A stretch of DNA of 64,000 bases from Seohaeicola saemankumensis (GTDB lineage: Bacteria > Pseudomonadota > Alphaproteobacteria > Rhodobacterales > Rhodobacteraceae): contig NZ_JAIUZI010000009.1 in the NCBI RefSeq assembly GCF_020171285.1, positions 216,649 to 280,648 of the forward strand, read 5' to 3'. The notes below the pieces were generated by a model. The model was not told the DNA's origin. It made no database searches and worked only from the letters and a program-made list of their open reading frames with translations. Shown piece by piece: positions 9,392-18,180 of this stretch (position 1 is its first letter; each line of letters begins with the position of its first letter). The translations under genes and the position numbers were made by a program.

Positions 9392-10617
9392 GGTTTCCTG
9401 GCTTTCCAAGGATGTGTTTTGAACCAGCCGGCGACATAGGCAGCCACCGTGATCAAGGCAAGGCCGGTCAGGTTGGCCAGCGCGAAATTTGCCGGCGAAC
9501 GCCCGATCTGATCCAGCGCAAAGCCGATCAGCCGAGCCAGCGCCATCGAGAAGACAAAGACCGCGAGCGACTGCTGCCCGACCTTGGTGATGATCCGCAG
9601 AGCGACCTGCCAGACCTGCGCCAGCGCGCCGGTGCCGGTGGCGATCAGCCGCGCCCCACGCGGGCCGGCCGCGACCCAACCCAGATAGGCCAGCGCGAGG
9701 AAATGCAGGTACCTCAGCAGCGCGAATTCCGTCTTGTCCCGCAGCTCTGCGGTCACCGGCCATGTCTTGCGGATGAACCCGGCGAGATCGGGGGCGGCGG
9801 CATCCAGCCACAAAAAGACTTTCCACGATCCGAACGGCGCAGAGAGCACCAAAAAGCCGACACAAACCCACACCAGCGTCTTTGACACCGGTGGCACCGG
9901 TAGCCAGCCGCGCATGAAGGCAAAGCCGGTGAAGAACAGCAACTGCCAGCCGAAGGGGTTAAAGAACCACTCGCGGTTCGACCACGGCTCGGCCGGCAAG
10001 GCCATCCAGCCCATATTGGCGGCCCCCCAGATCGCCACGCTGGCCAGCGCCATCGCCACGAACCCCAGCCGGCTCTGGATCGCCATCATCAAGGGCATCA
10101 GCCCCAGCACCACCAGATACATCGGCAGGATGTCAAAGTAGTTGGGCACGTAGGTAAGCGTGAACAGCCCGACAATCTGTGGCATCGGATCGTTGAAGAA
10201 ATGGGTCAGGTTCAGCGAGGCGACGTAGCTCTTGTCGAAACTGCCGTAGGTATCCAGCGCCGCCATGGTCATGGCGACAAAGAAGAACAGGCAGATATGC
10301 GCCCAGTAGACCTGCCAGACCCGGAACGCCACGCGTGCCGTACCCATCAGCCAGCCGCGCCGGGCGAAACAGCCGCCAAAGGCGATGGCCGAGGCCATGC
10401 CCGAGCAGAACACAAAGATCTCGGTCGCATCGGAAAATCCGAAACGGGCCGGGATCCAGTTGGTCCATGTGTTGCGCGGGATATGCGCGATCAGGATGAT
10501 GTACATCGCGATGCCGCGATAGAAATCCAGCCGCGGATCCCGCGTCGTGGCGGGCGCCACGGTCTGCGTCGTGGTGGGATTTGCCGTGAAATCGGATGCC
10601 GGTGAGATGCTGGCCAA
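9388..10617 (-). CDS. opgC: OpgC-type glucan succinylase (acyltransferase) membrane protein
   Basis: 409 residues with about ten predicted membrane helices. The N-terminal region RDPRLDFYRGIAMYIILIAH is the signature of the OpgC family, described in Rhodobacter as adding O-succinyl groups to periplasmic glucans. It opens the opgC-opgG-opgH set and overlaps opgG by four bases. A short Thr/Pro-rich leader precedes the first helix. Thirteen bases separate it from the upstream TPR gene, so that gene may belong to the same transcript. Confidence 0.9.
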   Translation of the reverse strand: MASISPASDFTANPTTTQTVAPATTRDPRLDFYRGIAMYIILIAHIPRNTWTNWIPARFGFSDATEIFVFCSGMASAIAFGGCFARRGWLMGTARVAFRVWQVYWAHICLFFFVAMTMAALDTYGSFDKSYVASLNLTHFFNDPMPQIVGLFTLTYVPNYFDILPMYLVVLGLMPLMMAIQSRLGFVAMALASVAIWGAANMGWMALPAEPWSNREWFFNPFGWQLLFFTGFAFMRGWLPVPPVSKTLVWVCVGFLVLSAPFGSWKVFLWLDAAAPDLAGFIRKTWPVTAELRDKTEFALLRYLHFLALAYLGWVAAGPRGARLIATGTGALAQVWQVALRIITKVGQQSLAVFVFSMALARLIGFALDQIGRSPANFALANLTGLALITVAAYVAGWFKTHPWKARKP

Positions 10618-10630
10618 GGTCCCTGTTCCC

Positions 10631-12001
10631 TTACTGCGCCGGAACGCTCTGCGCGTCCGACAAACCGCGCGCGGCGGCGATCAGATCGCGTCGCGCGGAG
10701 GCGTATCCGTCTTCGTGGCCGGCCCTCTGCGCCTGACGTTCATCGAGCAGGATTTCGGCCCTGTCCAATTGTCCGGCGCGGATGCCGGCGTCGATGGTCA
10801 ACCGTTCAAAGACATCGCGCTGGGCGTGGCTGCCGCCGGCCATCTGCATGTCGCCATGGGCGGCCGAGAGATGGGCAAAGGCCTGTTCGAACCGCGCCTC
10901 GCCAAAGGCCTCCAATCCCTGCGCCGCCGACCAGCCGGGGCTGGCCATGCGCCGGGTCATGTCGCAATCGGCCGATTGGGCATCGCGGTGTATACGAGCC
11001 AGCAACGTGGCGGTTTCCGCATCGCGGTGATCGCCCGTCAGCGCCAGCAGGTAATGCAGATCGGCAAAGATCAGGCACCCGTCCTGGGTACGGTTGGCGC
11101 TCAGGTCGGCCAGTTCTTCCCAACGGTCGCCAACATCGACACCGTCCAGTTCCAACCGCATCAACAGCGAGGTGGCATTTGAGATGTCGCGGTAGTCGTC
11201 GGTGCGGTCCTTGCGGATTTCGAGGTCGTACAGCGCCATCACCTCGTCGATCTGGCCCAGGTCCAGATGCATCAGCGCCTTGTGCCACCAGACGTGATAG
11301 CGGAAATTGTTGCAATGGGCCCAGGCCGCCTCGCGCCCGGCCAGCCAGTCCAGCCCGGCCCGCGCGTCGCAGGTCATGTCGTGGACATGGGCCACCGCAT
11401 GCAGACCCCAGGCATCGTCCGGCGCCATCCACAACGCCTGCCGTCCGGCGATCCCGGCCCGGTCATAGGCACCCGTTTCCTCAAGCGCAAAGGCGTGGCA
11501 GCCCAGCAGATATCCCCGCCCGGCATGGTCGGGCGCATAGGCCGGCATGACCCGCTCGATCGAGCGCCGCATTCCGGCGGCATCGCCCAGCACAAAGCGG
11601 ACCGCGTGGCTCAGCTTCATCGCCAGCGTATCCTCGGGATGATCGCGCAATACTGTTTCAAGCCGTTGAACCGACTGGCTCGGTCGCCCGGCCACCCAGT
11701 CCTCAAGCGTCTGAACATACAGCCGTTCCCGGGCTGTTGCGCTGGCCTCAGCTAGGGCGTTTTGCGCATTTGTCAGGGCCTCGCGCACGGTCGCCATCAA
11801 CTCGCGCCGGCCCAGCAGGGCGTAGAACATCCCCTTGATCGCGTGCCCCATTGCAAACCCCGGCGCGTCGCGGAGGACACGCTCCAGATGTTGTGGCGTG
11901 ACAGCGGCATGAGCCAGAAATCCCAGCTGGACCCGGTTCCAGTCATCCAGTGTTCCGGGGTCGGTCAGGCTGGTCATCTGACCAAATACGTCGTGTGTCA
12001 T
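10631..12001 (-). CDS. TPR-repeat protein, TTC38-like
   Basis: 456 residues, cytosolic, rich in Ala/Leu helical repeats that look like degenerate tetratricopeptide repeats. Blocks such as DDAWGLHAVAHVHDM and FRYHVWWHKALMHLDLGQID resemble bacterial relatives of tetratricopeptide repeat protein 38, whose function is unknown. ATG at 12001 follows GGAC by seven bases; a TTG six codons earlier is less likely. It lies just upstream of opgC on the same strand. No catalytic residues are recognised. Confidence 0.75.
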   Translation of the reverse strand: MTHDVFGQMTSLTDPGTLDDWNRVQLGFLAHAAVTPQHLERVLRDAPGFAMGHAIKGMFYALLGRRELMATVREALTNAQNALAEASATARERLYVQTLEDWVAGRPSQSVQRLETVLRDHPEDTLAMKLSHAVRFVLGDAAGMRRSIERVMPAYAPDHAGRGYLLGCHAFALEETGAYDRAGIAGRQALWMAPDDAWGLHAVAHVHDMTCDARAGLDWLAGREAAWAHCNNFRYHVWWHKALMHLDLGQIDEVMALYDLEIRKDRTDDYRDISNATSLLMRLELDGVDVGDRWEELADLSANRTQDGCLIFADLHYLLALTGDHRDAETATLLARIHRDAQSADCDMTRRMASPGWSAAQGLEAFGEARFEQAFAHLSAAHGDMQMAGGSHAQRDVFERLTIDAGIRAGQLDRAEILLDERQAQRAGHEDGYASARRDLIAAARGLSDAQSVPAQ

Positions 12002-12240
12002 GCCAAGGTCCAATCGCAAAAAATTTCGGGGCTTGTCCGTGCCTTAACAGACCTTACCGGGCTGAAATAAAACTATCGATGCCGCTCGCGCATTGGTGAA
12101 AACCCGTGTGCGGGACTGCGAGGATTGTTGCCGGTTGCGGGCCAAACCATAGGCAGATCCACGCCTTGACGGCGGTTTCGGCGCATGGCGCGGCAAAGTC
12201 TTGGTGAAAACCCGCCCAAAGGCGGCGGCGGGACCGGCTA
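12002..12240. other. intergenic stretch with a 14-base direct repeat
   Basis: 239 bases between the CoA-transferase stop and the TPR gene start (both minus strand). The sequence TTGGTGAAAACCCG occurs twice, at 12093-12106 and 12201-12214, 108 bases apart. The second copy is followed by a small GC hairpin region. No coding frame is supported. It probably holds the promoter of the TPR-opg transcript, but no clear promoter was found. Confidence 0.45.
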
Positions 12241-13428
12241 TCAGTCGCCGAACGGATCGTCGCGGTTCAGAACCGCGTCGGTATCGGCTCCGAATCCGGG
12301 GGGCGCATGGCGATATGTTACAGGTGTTCGGGACAGCCGCAGCGGGTTGCCGATCAACCGGACGGGGCCGGGACCGGCCTCCATGTCGATCCGCATGTTG
12401 CGCGCCGCGACCTGATCAGAGGCAAACACCTGATCCAGCGTCTGCACCGGCCCGACCGGCACGCTGACGGCTTCCAGCCCTGCGATCACCTCGGCGGTGG
12501 TCAGCCTGCGCACCGCCGGCACCAAATGCGCATTCAGCGCGTCGCGGTGCCGCAATCGCGCCGGGTTGGTGGCAAAGCGGGGATCGTCCGGCAGCGCCTC
12601 GAGCCCCAGTACCCCGCAACATCGACGGAACTGCGCGTCATTGCCCACGGCCAGGATCACGTGGCCATCGGCGGTGGCATAGGTGTCATAGGGCACGATG
12701 TTGGGATGGGCATTGCCACGGCGTTCGGGCAGGACGCCCGAGGTCAGAAAATTCACCCCCTCGTTGATCAGCCAGGCGATCTGGGCATCGACCAGCGCGA
12801 TATCCACCTGCTGCCCTTCGCCGGTGGCGTCCCGGTGGCGCAGCGCCGCGAGGATGCCGACGGTGGCATACATGCCGCACATCACATCGGCGATGCCCAC
12901 GCCCACCTTCATCGGCGGGCCATCGGGCGCGCCGGTCAATGACATGATGCCGCCAAACCCCTGCGCCATGAGGTCATAACCCGGTTTCGCGGCATTCGGC
13001 CCGGTCTGGCCGTAGCCCGAGATCGAACAGTAGACGAGGCCGGGAAAGTCCTGGGCGAGGGTGGCATGGTCCAGCCCGTATTTGGCCAGCCCGCCGGGTT
13101 TGAAATTCTCGATCAGAACGTCGGCATGGCTGGCCAGACGCCGGATCGTCGCCTGACCTTCGCGGGTGGCGATGTCCACGGCGACCGACCGTTTGTTCCG
13201 GTTGGCAGACATGAAATAGGCGCTCAGATCGCTGTCGCTGCCGTCCGGATTTTCCATATAGGGCGGCCCCCATTGCCGGGTGTCGTCGCCGCCGCTGGCC
13301 GGGTTTTCGATCTTGATCACCGTGGCCCCCAGATCGCCCAGCAACTGGGTGCAGGTCGGACCGGCCAGGATACGGGTGAGGTCCAGCACCTTGACCCCGC
13401 TCAATGCGCCTTCAGATCCGTCCATCAT
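12241..13428 (-). CDS. CaiB/BaiF (class III) CoA-transferase
   Basis: 395 residues, the usual length of the family. It starts with the typical GVKVLDLTRILAGPTCTQLLGD block. Other family blocks are NRNKRSVAVDIATREG, LIENFKPGGLAKYGLD and GYDLMAQGFGG. The conserved Asp that carries the acyl intermediate should lie in the VDIALVDAQ region. It transfers CoA between carboxylic acids; the substrate is not readable. It overlaps the upstream ThDP-enzyme gene by 17 bases. That pairing resembles formyl-CoA transferase with oxalyl-CoA decarboxylase, but neither protein is convincingly of those subfamilies. Confidence 0.88.
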   Translation of the reverse strand: MMDGSEGALSGVKVLDLTRILAGPTCTQLLGDLGATVIKIENPASGGDDTRQWGPPYMENPDGSDSDLSAYFMSANRNKRSVAVDIATREGQATIRRLASHADVLIENFKPGGLAKYGLDHATLAQDFPGLVYCSISGYGQTGPNAAKPGYDLMAQGFGGIMSLTGAPDGPPMKVGVGIADVMCGMYATVGILAALRHRDATGEGQQVDIALVDAQIAWLINEGVNFLTSGVLPERRGNAHPNIVPYDTYATADGHVILAVGNDAQFRRCCGVLGLEALPDDPRFATNPARLRHRDALNAHLVPAVRRLTTAEVIAGLEAVSVPVGPVQTLDQVFASDQVAARNMRIDMEAGPGPVRLIGNPLRLSRTPVTYRHAPPGFGADTDAVLNRDDPFGD

Positions 13429-15031
13429 AGGCCTCCTTGTCGATTTCCGCTGCGATCACGGTAAAGGTGTCGGCGGTTTGCGCGGCCTTCAGCGCCGCGC
13501 GCAGCTCGGCCCGGTTGCCTACGCTGACACCCTGGCCTCCGAACGCGCGACCGATGGCGGCAAAGTCGTGATGCCCGAAATCGACACCCCGGTTCGGCAT
13601 CTGCCGTTGGCGTTGCTTCAGGTCGATCAGCGCCAGGCTGGCATCGACAAAAACGAGGAAAATGACCGGCGTGCGCAATTCTGCGGCGGTGGCCAGCTCG
13701 CCGGCGACCATCAGGAACCCGGCGTCGCCGGAAAAGCTGATGACCGGGCGCTCTGGCGATGCCAGTTTCAGCCCGATCGCCAGCGGTACCGCGCAACCCA
13801 TGGTGCACAGGCCCGAGGATTGAACCAGCCCGCGAGGTTCGGAACAGCTCCACATCTGACTCAGCAGGATGCGGTGGGCCCCGCTGTCGGCAGTGGCCAG
13901 CGTGCCGGCAGGCAGCGCGGCGCGGGTTTCGGCGATCACCGCTGCCGGCCCCCAGGTGTCATCGGCGGGAAAGGCGCGGGCCAGCGCGGCCCGGGTCTGC
14001 GCCGGGGCGCCGTCGGGCCATGTGGGACGGGCGGGCAGGGACTGGGCCAGCGCCTCGAGCGTGGCCGATGTGTCAGCGACGAGGTTCAGCCCGGTCTGAT
14101 GCATGTAGTGGTCGTTGGCCACGGCGGCGATGTCGATGACATGCTGGCGCGCCGGATCCCAGGCGTTGCGCCATCCAGGGCGCATCTCGATCGGGTCGTA
14201 ACCGATTGCCAGCACCAGATCGGCCGCGCCCACCAGTGGCAGCAAATCACGATCTGCCAGCGGCGACAGCCCCGCCGCGCCCAGGCACAGCGGATGATCC
14301 TCGGGCAGGATGCCCTTGGCCTTGTAGGTGGTGATAAAGGGAATCGAGAAATGCTCCAGAAAGGCCCGGAGCACCTGGCCCGTATCGCTGGCCAACACGT
14401 CAAGTCCGATCAGCGCGACGGGGCGCTCGGCCGAGGCCAGCCAGTCACGCGCCTGCGCCAGCGCCTTGCCGGCCGGGGCGGTGGGGGCCACCGCGGGCTG
14501 GCGCGGTTCGGCGATCTGCGGCACGCGGGCGTCGGCAGTGGCGATGGGAACGTCGATATGGACCGGGCCGGGGCGCGGATGCGTGGCCAGCGACACCGCC
14601 TTGTCCGCGACGATGCCTGCCCCGGCGGCGGTCAGCCGAAAGCTGCCCTTGGTCAGCGGTTTGAAGACCGCCGCATGGTCGAGCACCTGATGGGTATAGC
14701 TCAGCGCCTCGTCTTCCTCGACGCAGCCGGTCAGTACGATCATCGGCACCCGGTCCTGCAGGGCATTGGCAACCACGTTGACCCCGTTCATTGCGCCGGG
14801 GCCCAGGGTCGCCACCAGAATGGCCGGTGCGCCGTCGCGGTGATGCACCCCCTCGGCCATGAAACCGGCCGCGTTTTCATGTTTGGCCAGGTGAAAGGCG
14901 ATCCCGGCCTGCTCCAGCGCATCGACCAGCGTCAGCACTTCGCCGCCGGGCATGCCAAAGGCGTGGCGGCATCCCGCGTCGTATAGCCGTTTCGCCAACA
15001 CGTCGGCGGCACGGGGGCAGGGGTCAGTCAT
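13412..15031 (-). CDS. thiamine-diphosphate-dependent enzyme (acetolactate synthase-like)
   Basis: 539 residues with the three-domain ThDP fold. The catalytic glutamate is Glu52 in AKHENAAGFMAEG, the central domain covers about 190-320, and the cofactor-binding C-terminal domain carries FSGDAGFLMVAGEL. The usual GDG...NN metal motif appears here as GDA...VD, so the second metal ligand would be Asp. ATG at 15031 has GGAG seven bases upstream. It is probably a 2-oxo-acid decarboxylase or carboligase working with the overlapping CoA-transferase. The substrate is unknown; oxalyl-CoA, sulfoacetaldehyde and acetolactate roles cannot be separated from sequence alone. Confidence 0.82.
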   Translation of the reverse strand: MTDPCPRAADVLAKRLYDAGCRHAFGMPGGEVLTLVDALEQAGIAFHLAKHENAAGFMAEGVHHRDGAPAILVATLGPGAMNGVNVVANALQDRVPMIVLTGCVEEDEALSYTHQVLDHAAVFKPLTKGSFRLTAAGAGIVADKAVSLATHPRPGPVHIDVPIATADARVPQIAEPRQPAVAPTAPAGKALAQARDWLASAERPVALIGLDVLASDTGQVLRAFLEHFSIPFITTYKAKGILPEDHPLCLGAAGLSPLADRDLLPLVGAADLVLAIGYDPIEMRPGWRNAWDPARQHVIDIAAVANDHYMHQTGLNLVADTSATLEALAQSLPARPTWPDGAPAQTRAALARAFPADDTWGPAAVIAETRAALPAGTLATADSGAHRILLSQMWSCSEPRGLVQSSGLCTMGCAVPLAIGLKLASPERPVISFSGDAGFLMVAGELATAAELRTPVIFLVFVDASLALIDLKQRQRQMPNRGVDFGHHDFAAIGRAFGGQGVSVGNRAELRAALKAAQTADTFTVIAAEIDKEAYDGRI

Positions 15032-15108
15032 GGTCGGGCTCCGCAATGATTACCGTGCCGACAATCACGGCTTTGCGGCGGGGCGCAAGTTAGGTCACGC
15101 CAGTGTGA

Positions 15109-15582
15109 TTACTGCGTGGCCAGAGTTGAAATCTGCGACAGTTTCCCGTCCAGATCGCGGGCAATATCGCGCAGCCCGTCGCCGCCCTCGTCCAGGTAAG
15201 GGGCAAAGAGATGGCTCGGCAACTTGTAGCTGAGCGTCGCGGTTTCATCCACGTTTTCCGTGACATACAGGCGAATGGGGGCCTCGATCATGGCCGCCGT
15301 GGACAGGTCCAGAACGCGCACCGCATAGTCGTTGTTAAAGACGCCGATGACCCGGTTGCCGGGGATGGTGATGCCACGCCGGGCCGCCGCCTGTGTCGGA
15401 CCGGCCTGGGTCACCACGAAGAGCCCGCTGGCTTTGGTCGCGGCCACAGTCGCCTCGACAAGGCTGGCAAAACTCTTGTCGGTCGCCGCCACGACCCATC
15501 CCTTGCGTGGCGCCATGTCGGCGCCTGCGCCCGCGTGGCTGGCCAGCAGGGCGAACACGGCAGCGGGAATTCTGGATTTCAT
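15109..15582 (-). CDS. secreted DUF302 protein
   Basis: 157 residues: a signal peptide (MKSRIPAAVFALLASHAGAGA) followed by a single DUF302 domain. The segment NDYAVRVLDLSTAAMIEAPIR and the later TATLSYKLPSHLFAPYLDE match the family pattern of domains thought to bind small ligands or haem. The ATG at 15582 is chosen because the signal peptide starts there. Its role is unknown. Confidence 0.75.
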   Translation of the reverse strand: MKSRIPAAVFALLASHAGAGADMAPRKGWVVAATDKSFASLVEATVAATKASGLFVVTQAGPTQAAARRGITIPGNRVIGVFNNDYAVRVLDLSTAAMIEAPIRLYVTENVDETATLSYKLPSHLFAPYLDEGGDGLRDIARDLDGKLSQISTLATQ

Positions 15583-15744
15583 GGTCGGTCTCCGATTGGC
15601 TGCATCCGGCGCCGACACGGCCCGGACTCGCCAACGATACCAGACCGCGCGAGCGCCGGGGTCACAATCGCGTGCAAAACGTGATGGGGCGCGCCGGTTG
15701 CCCGCCGCGCCCCTTGTGGTTTCTGCCTGTAGGTGCTGCCGAAA

Positions 15745-16782
15745 TCAGCCGCCGTACTTCTTGATCAGTTCCTTGGCCTGCTCGATCAGCGCGTTGCCGT
15801 CGATGCCCTTGCTGTCCATGTCAGCGACCCAGCGTTCGATCACGGGTTGCGCTTTTTCCTTCCAGCGGGCCACTTCTGCGGCGTCGAGCTGAACGATGGT
15901 GTTGCCCTTGTCCACGGCGATGGCGCGGCCGGGGGCGTCATACTCCAGCATGACTTCGGCGGCGAACTTCGACAGGGCCTGGCCGGACTTCTCGTCCAGG
16001 ATCGCCCGCAGGTCCTCGGGCATCGAATTGTACTTGTCCTTGTTCATCACCGCGACGATCGTGGCGGTATACAGCGATTCATCGCCCGTGAACTCGGTGT
16101 GGTTCTCCACCAGCTCGGTCAGCTTGATCGCCGGGGTGACTTCCCAGGGGATCACGGTGCCGTCGACCACGCCCTTGGACAGCGCCTCGGGGATGGCGGG
16201 CAGCGGCATGCCGACCGGGGTCGCGCCCAGTTCCTTGAGCATGTCGGTGATCACGCGGGTCGGGCCGCGCAACTTCAGACCTTCCATGTCCTCAAGCTTG
16301 GATACGCCGTCCTTGGTGTGGATCACACCGGGGCCATGCACCCAGGCGCCCAGTACTTTGACCGCATCGTATTCGCCGCCCGACATGTCGGTCTCGACCA
16401 TTTCCATATAGGCCTGCGAGGTGGCGACGGGATCGGTCATCATAAAGGGCAGTTCGAACACCTCGGTCCGCGGGAAGCGGCCGGGGGTGTACCCCACAAC
16501 GGTCATCACGATGTCGGCGGTTCCGTCAATCGCCTGATCCATCAGGCTGGGCGGTGTGCCACCCAGCGCCATGGCGTCGTAATGTTCAATCTTGATGCGC
16601 CCGCCCGAGGCTTCCTCGACGCTGGCCGCCCAGGGTTTGAGGATCAGCTTTGGAACCGTCGCCGGGGGCGGCAGAAACTGGTGCAGCCGCAGCGTGACCT
16701 CTTGCGCCGACAGCATCGCCGGGGTCAGGGCGGTGGCCAGCACGGCCGCGGCCACGCCCTTGAACAATGTGCGTTTCTTCAT
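15745..16782 (-). CDS. TRAP transporter solute-binding protein (DctP family)
   Basis: 345 residues with an Ala-rich signal peptide ending near LSAQEV. The mature protein has typical DctP-family blocks: LHQFLPPPATVPK, the conserved Arg-bearing segment LKLRGPTRVITDMLKELGATPV, and PEALSKGVVDGTVIPWEV. Arg in LRGPTR would pair with a ligand carboxylate, so an organic acid ligand is likely. No dctQ or dctM membrane genes are nearby, so the protein is an orphan in this window. The gene stands alone on the minus strand. Confidence 0.88.
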   Translation of the reverse strand: MKKRTLFKGVAAAVLATALTPAMLSAQEVTLRLHQFLPPPATVPKLILKPWAASVEEASGGRIKIEHYDAMALGGTPPSLMDQAIDGTADIVMTVVGYTPGRFPRTEVFELPFMMTDPVATSQAYMEMVETDMSGGEYDAVKVLGAWVHGPGVIHTKDGVSKLEDMEGLKLRGPTRVITDMLKELGATPVGMPLPAIPEALSKGVVDGTVIPWEVTPAIKLTELVENHTEFTGDESLYTATIVAVMNKDKYNSMPEDLRAILDEKSGQALSKFAAEVMLEYDAPGRAIAVDKGNTIVQLDAAEVARWKEKAQPVIERWVADMDSKGIDGNALIEQAKELIKKYGG

Positions 16783-16885
16783 TCTTTCCTCCCAAGAACG
16801 AACCCCGGCTATGACCGGGGCCCGGATGTTGCCACCGTTTTGGCACGATGGTTATGGTTCATAATTAACCGAATTTCCAAACCGA

Positions 16886-18076
16886 TCAATCCAAAATTAC
16901 CGGCAGTTGCAGCGGACCCCGGAACCCGAAGCCGTAGAACCGAACCTGCGCGGGATCCGGCAGGCGCATGTTCGGGAACCGGTCAAACAGCATCGGCAGC
17001 ATGATGTCGGCCAGCATGCGGCGGGCAATATGGGTGCCCTGGCAGAAGTGCGGCCCGTTGCCAAAAGCCTGATGCGGCCGTTTCGGCCGGAACATGTCGA
17101 ACCGCTCGGGGTGCTCATAGAGGTCCTCGTCGTGGTTGGCCGAGGCCTGGACGGTCATCACCGTTTCCCCGCGCGGAATGTCATACCCGCGAATTTGCGT
17201 GTCTTCGGTAACCAGCCGGGCGCTGACCTGAATCGGCGCAACCCAGCGTACCCCTTCTTCGAAGGCTGCCGTCCACAGCGCATTCTCCCGGCATTCGGCA
17301 AGCTGATCTGGGTTGGTCAGCAGCCCGTACAGGATCGTCAGCAAGGCATCGCGCGGCTCGTTGATTCCGCCGCCGATCGCGATCTTCACGTTGGCAAAGA
17401 TCTGGCTCTTGGCGATCGGATGCTCGGCATTCACCATGGTCGACAGAACGGTCGGGTTCGGATCCGTCAGATGGCGTGGAACGACGCGCTCGAACAGCGC
17501 GTCCATCTCGGCATTGGCCGCGTCGCTGCGGGCAAAGGGGGCATCGTCCCAGCCAAAGTTGCCGGCCCCGTCGATCAGCACCTGGCTCCAACGCTGCATG
17601 TCGGCATCGCTGGCTTCCTCAATGCCCAGCAGGTGCTTGAGGCAATGGGCGGCAAACGGACCGGCCAGCGTTGGATACAGGTCGACGATTTCGCCGCGGG
17701 GCAGGGCGGCGACGAACTCTTCGGCGATCCGGGTGTAAATCGGCTGCCAGCAATTCTTGATGTTCTTGCCGGAAAAGGCCGGCGCCATGGCGCCGCGCTC
17801 GGCCTTGTGGGCCGCGCCATCCTTGCGCATCAGCGTGTGCGCAAGAAAGGCCCGCTCCATCGGTGTCTGCGGGTCGTTGGAGGAGAAAAGCTCTGGGTTG
17901 TCCTTGACGTACTTGGTGTCCTCCGCCTTGGTCAGCATGGTCCGTCCAACCGACTTGACGCGCAAGACGGGCGCCTCGGCGCGCAGCCGACGGTAGATCG
18001 AATAGGGGTCGTCGCTCAGCTGCCTGATCGTGATGGTGTCGTCAGACGGAGCCAGCTTGGCCAAAGTCGTCGTCAT
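16886..18076 (-). CDS. cytochrome P450
   Basis: 396 residues, the size of soluble bacterial P450s. The haem-ligand loop is QAFGNGPHFCQGTHIARR with Cys345; the K-helix ExxR is Glu274-Arg277. The I-helix reads AIGGGINEPRD (234-243), so the usual acid-Thr pair is Glu240-Pro241 and the proton-relay Thr is missing. No ferredoxin or reductase gene lies next to it. A LysR regulator is transcribed divergently from a 104-base spacer with a TTGC-N8-GCAA palindrome and is likely to control it. The substrate is unknown. Confidence 0.92.
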   Translation of the reverse strand: MTTTLAKLAPSDDTITIRQLSDDPYSIYRRLRAEAPVLRVKSVGRTMLTKAEDTKYVKDNPELFSSNDPQTPMERAFLAHTLMRKDGAAHKAERGAMAPAFSGKNIKNCWQPIYTRIAEEFVAALPRGEIVDLYPTLAGPFAAHCLKHLLGIEEASDADMQRWSQVLIDGAGNFGWDDAPFARSDAANAEMDALFERVVPRHLTDPNPTVLSTMVNAEHPIAKSQIFANVKIAIGGGINEPRDALLTILYGLLTNPDQLAECRENALWTAAFEEGVRWVAPIQVSARLVTEDTQIRGYDIPRGETVMTVQASANHDEDLYEHPERFDMFRPKRPHQAFGNGPHFCQGTHIARRMLADIMLPMLFDRFPNMRLPDPAQVRFYGFGFRGPLQLPVILD

Positions 18077-18118
18077 CGGCTGTTCCTCCTCCAGGTACGG
18101 ATGGGAAATCTAGCGGGT

Positions 18119-18134
18119 TTGCATTATTCCGCAA
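18119..18134. promoter_or_regulatory. candidate LysR operator between P450 and lysR
   Basis: TTGCATTATTCCGCAA is an inverted repeat (TTGC-N8-GCAA) in the divergent spacer, 42 bases from the P450 start and 46 from the lysR start. It fits the T-N11-A spacing common in LysR-type operators. This is inference from position and symmetry only. Confidence 0.4.
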
Positions 18135-18180
18135 TCCGATGTAGCCAATGTATGAAATTGAATTTTTCGATAGAGGTGAC

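Noticed and set aside
13280..14986. A 568-codon open frame antisense to the ThDP enzyme
   Set aside because: The minus-strand gene has catalytic residues and family blocks; the plus-strand product has none.
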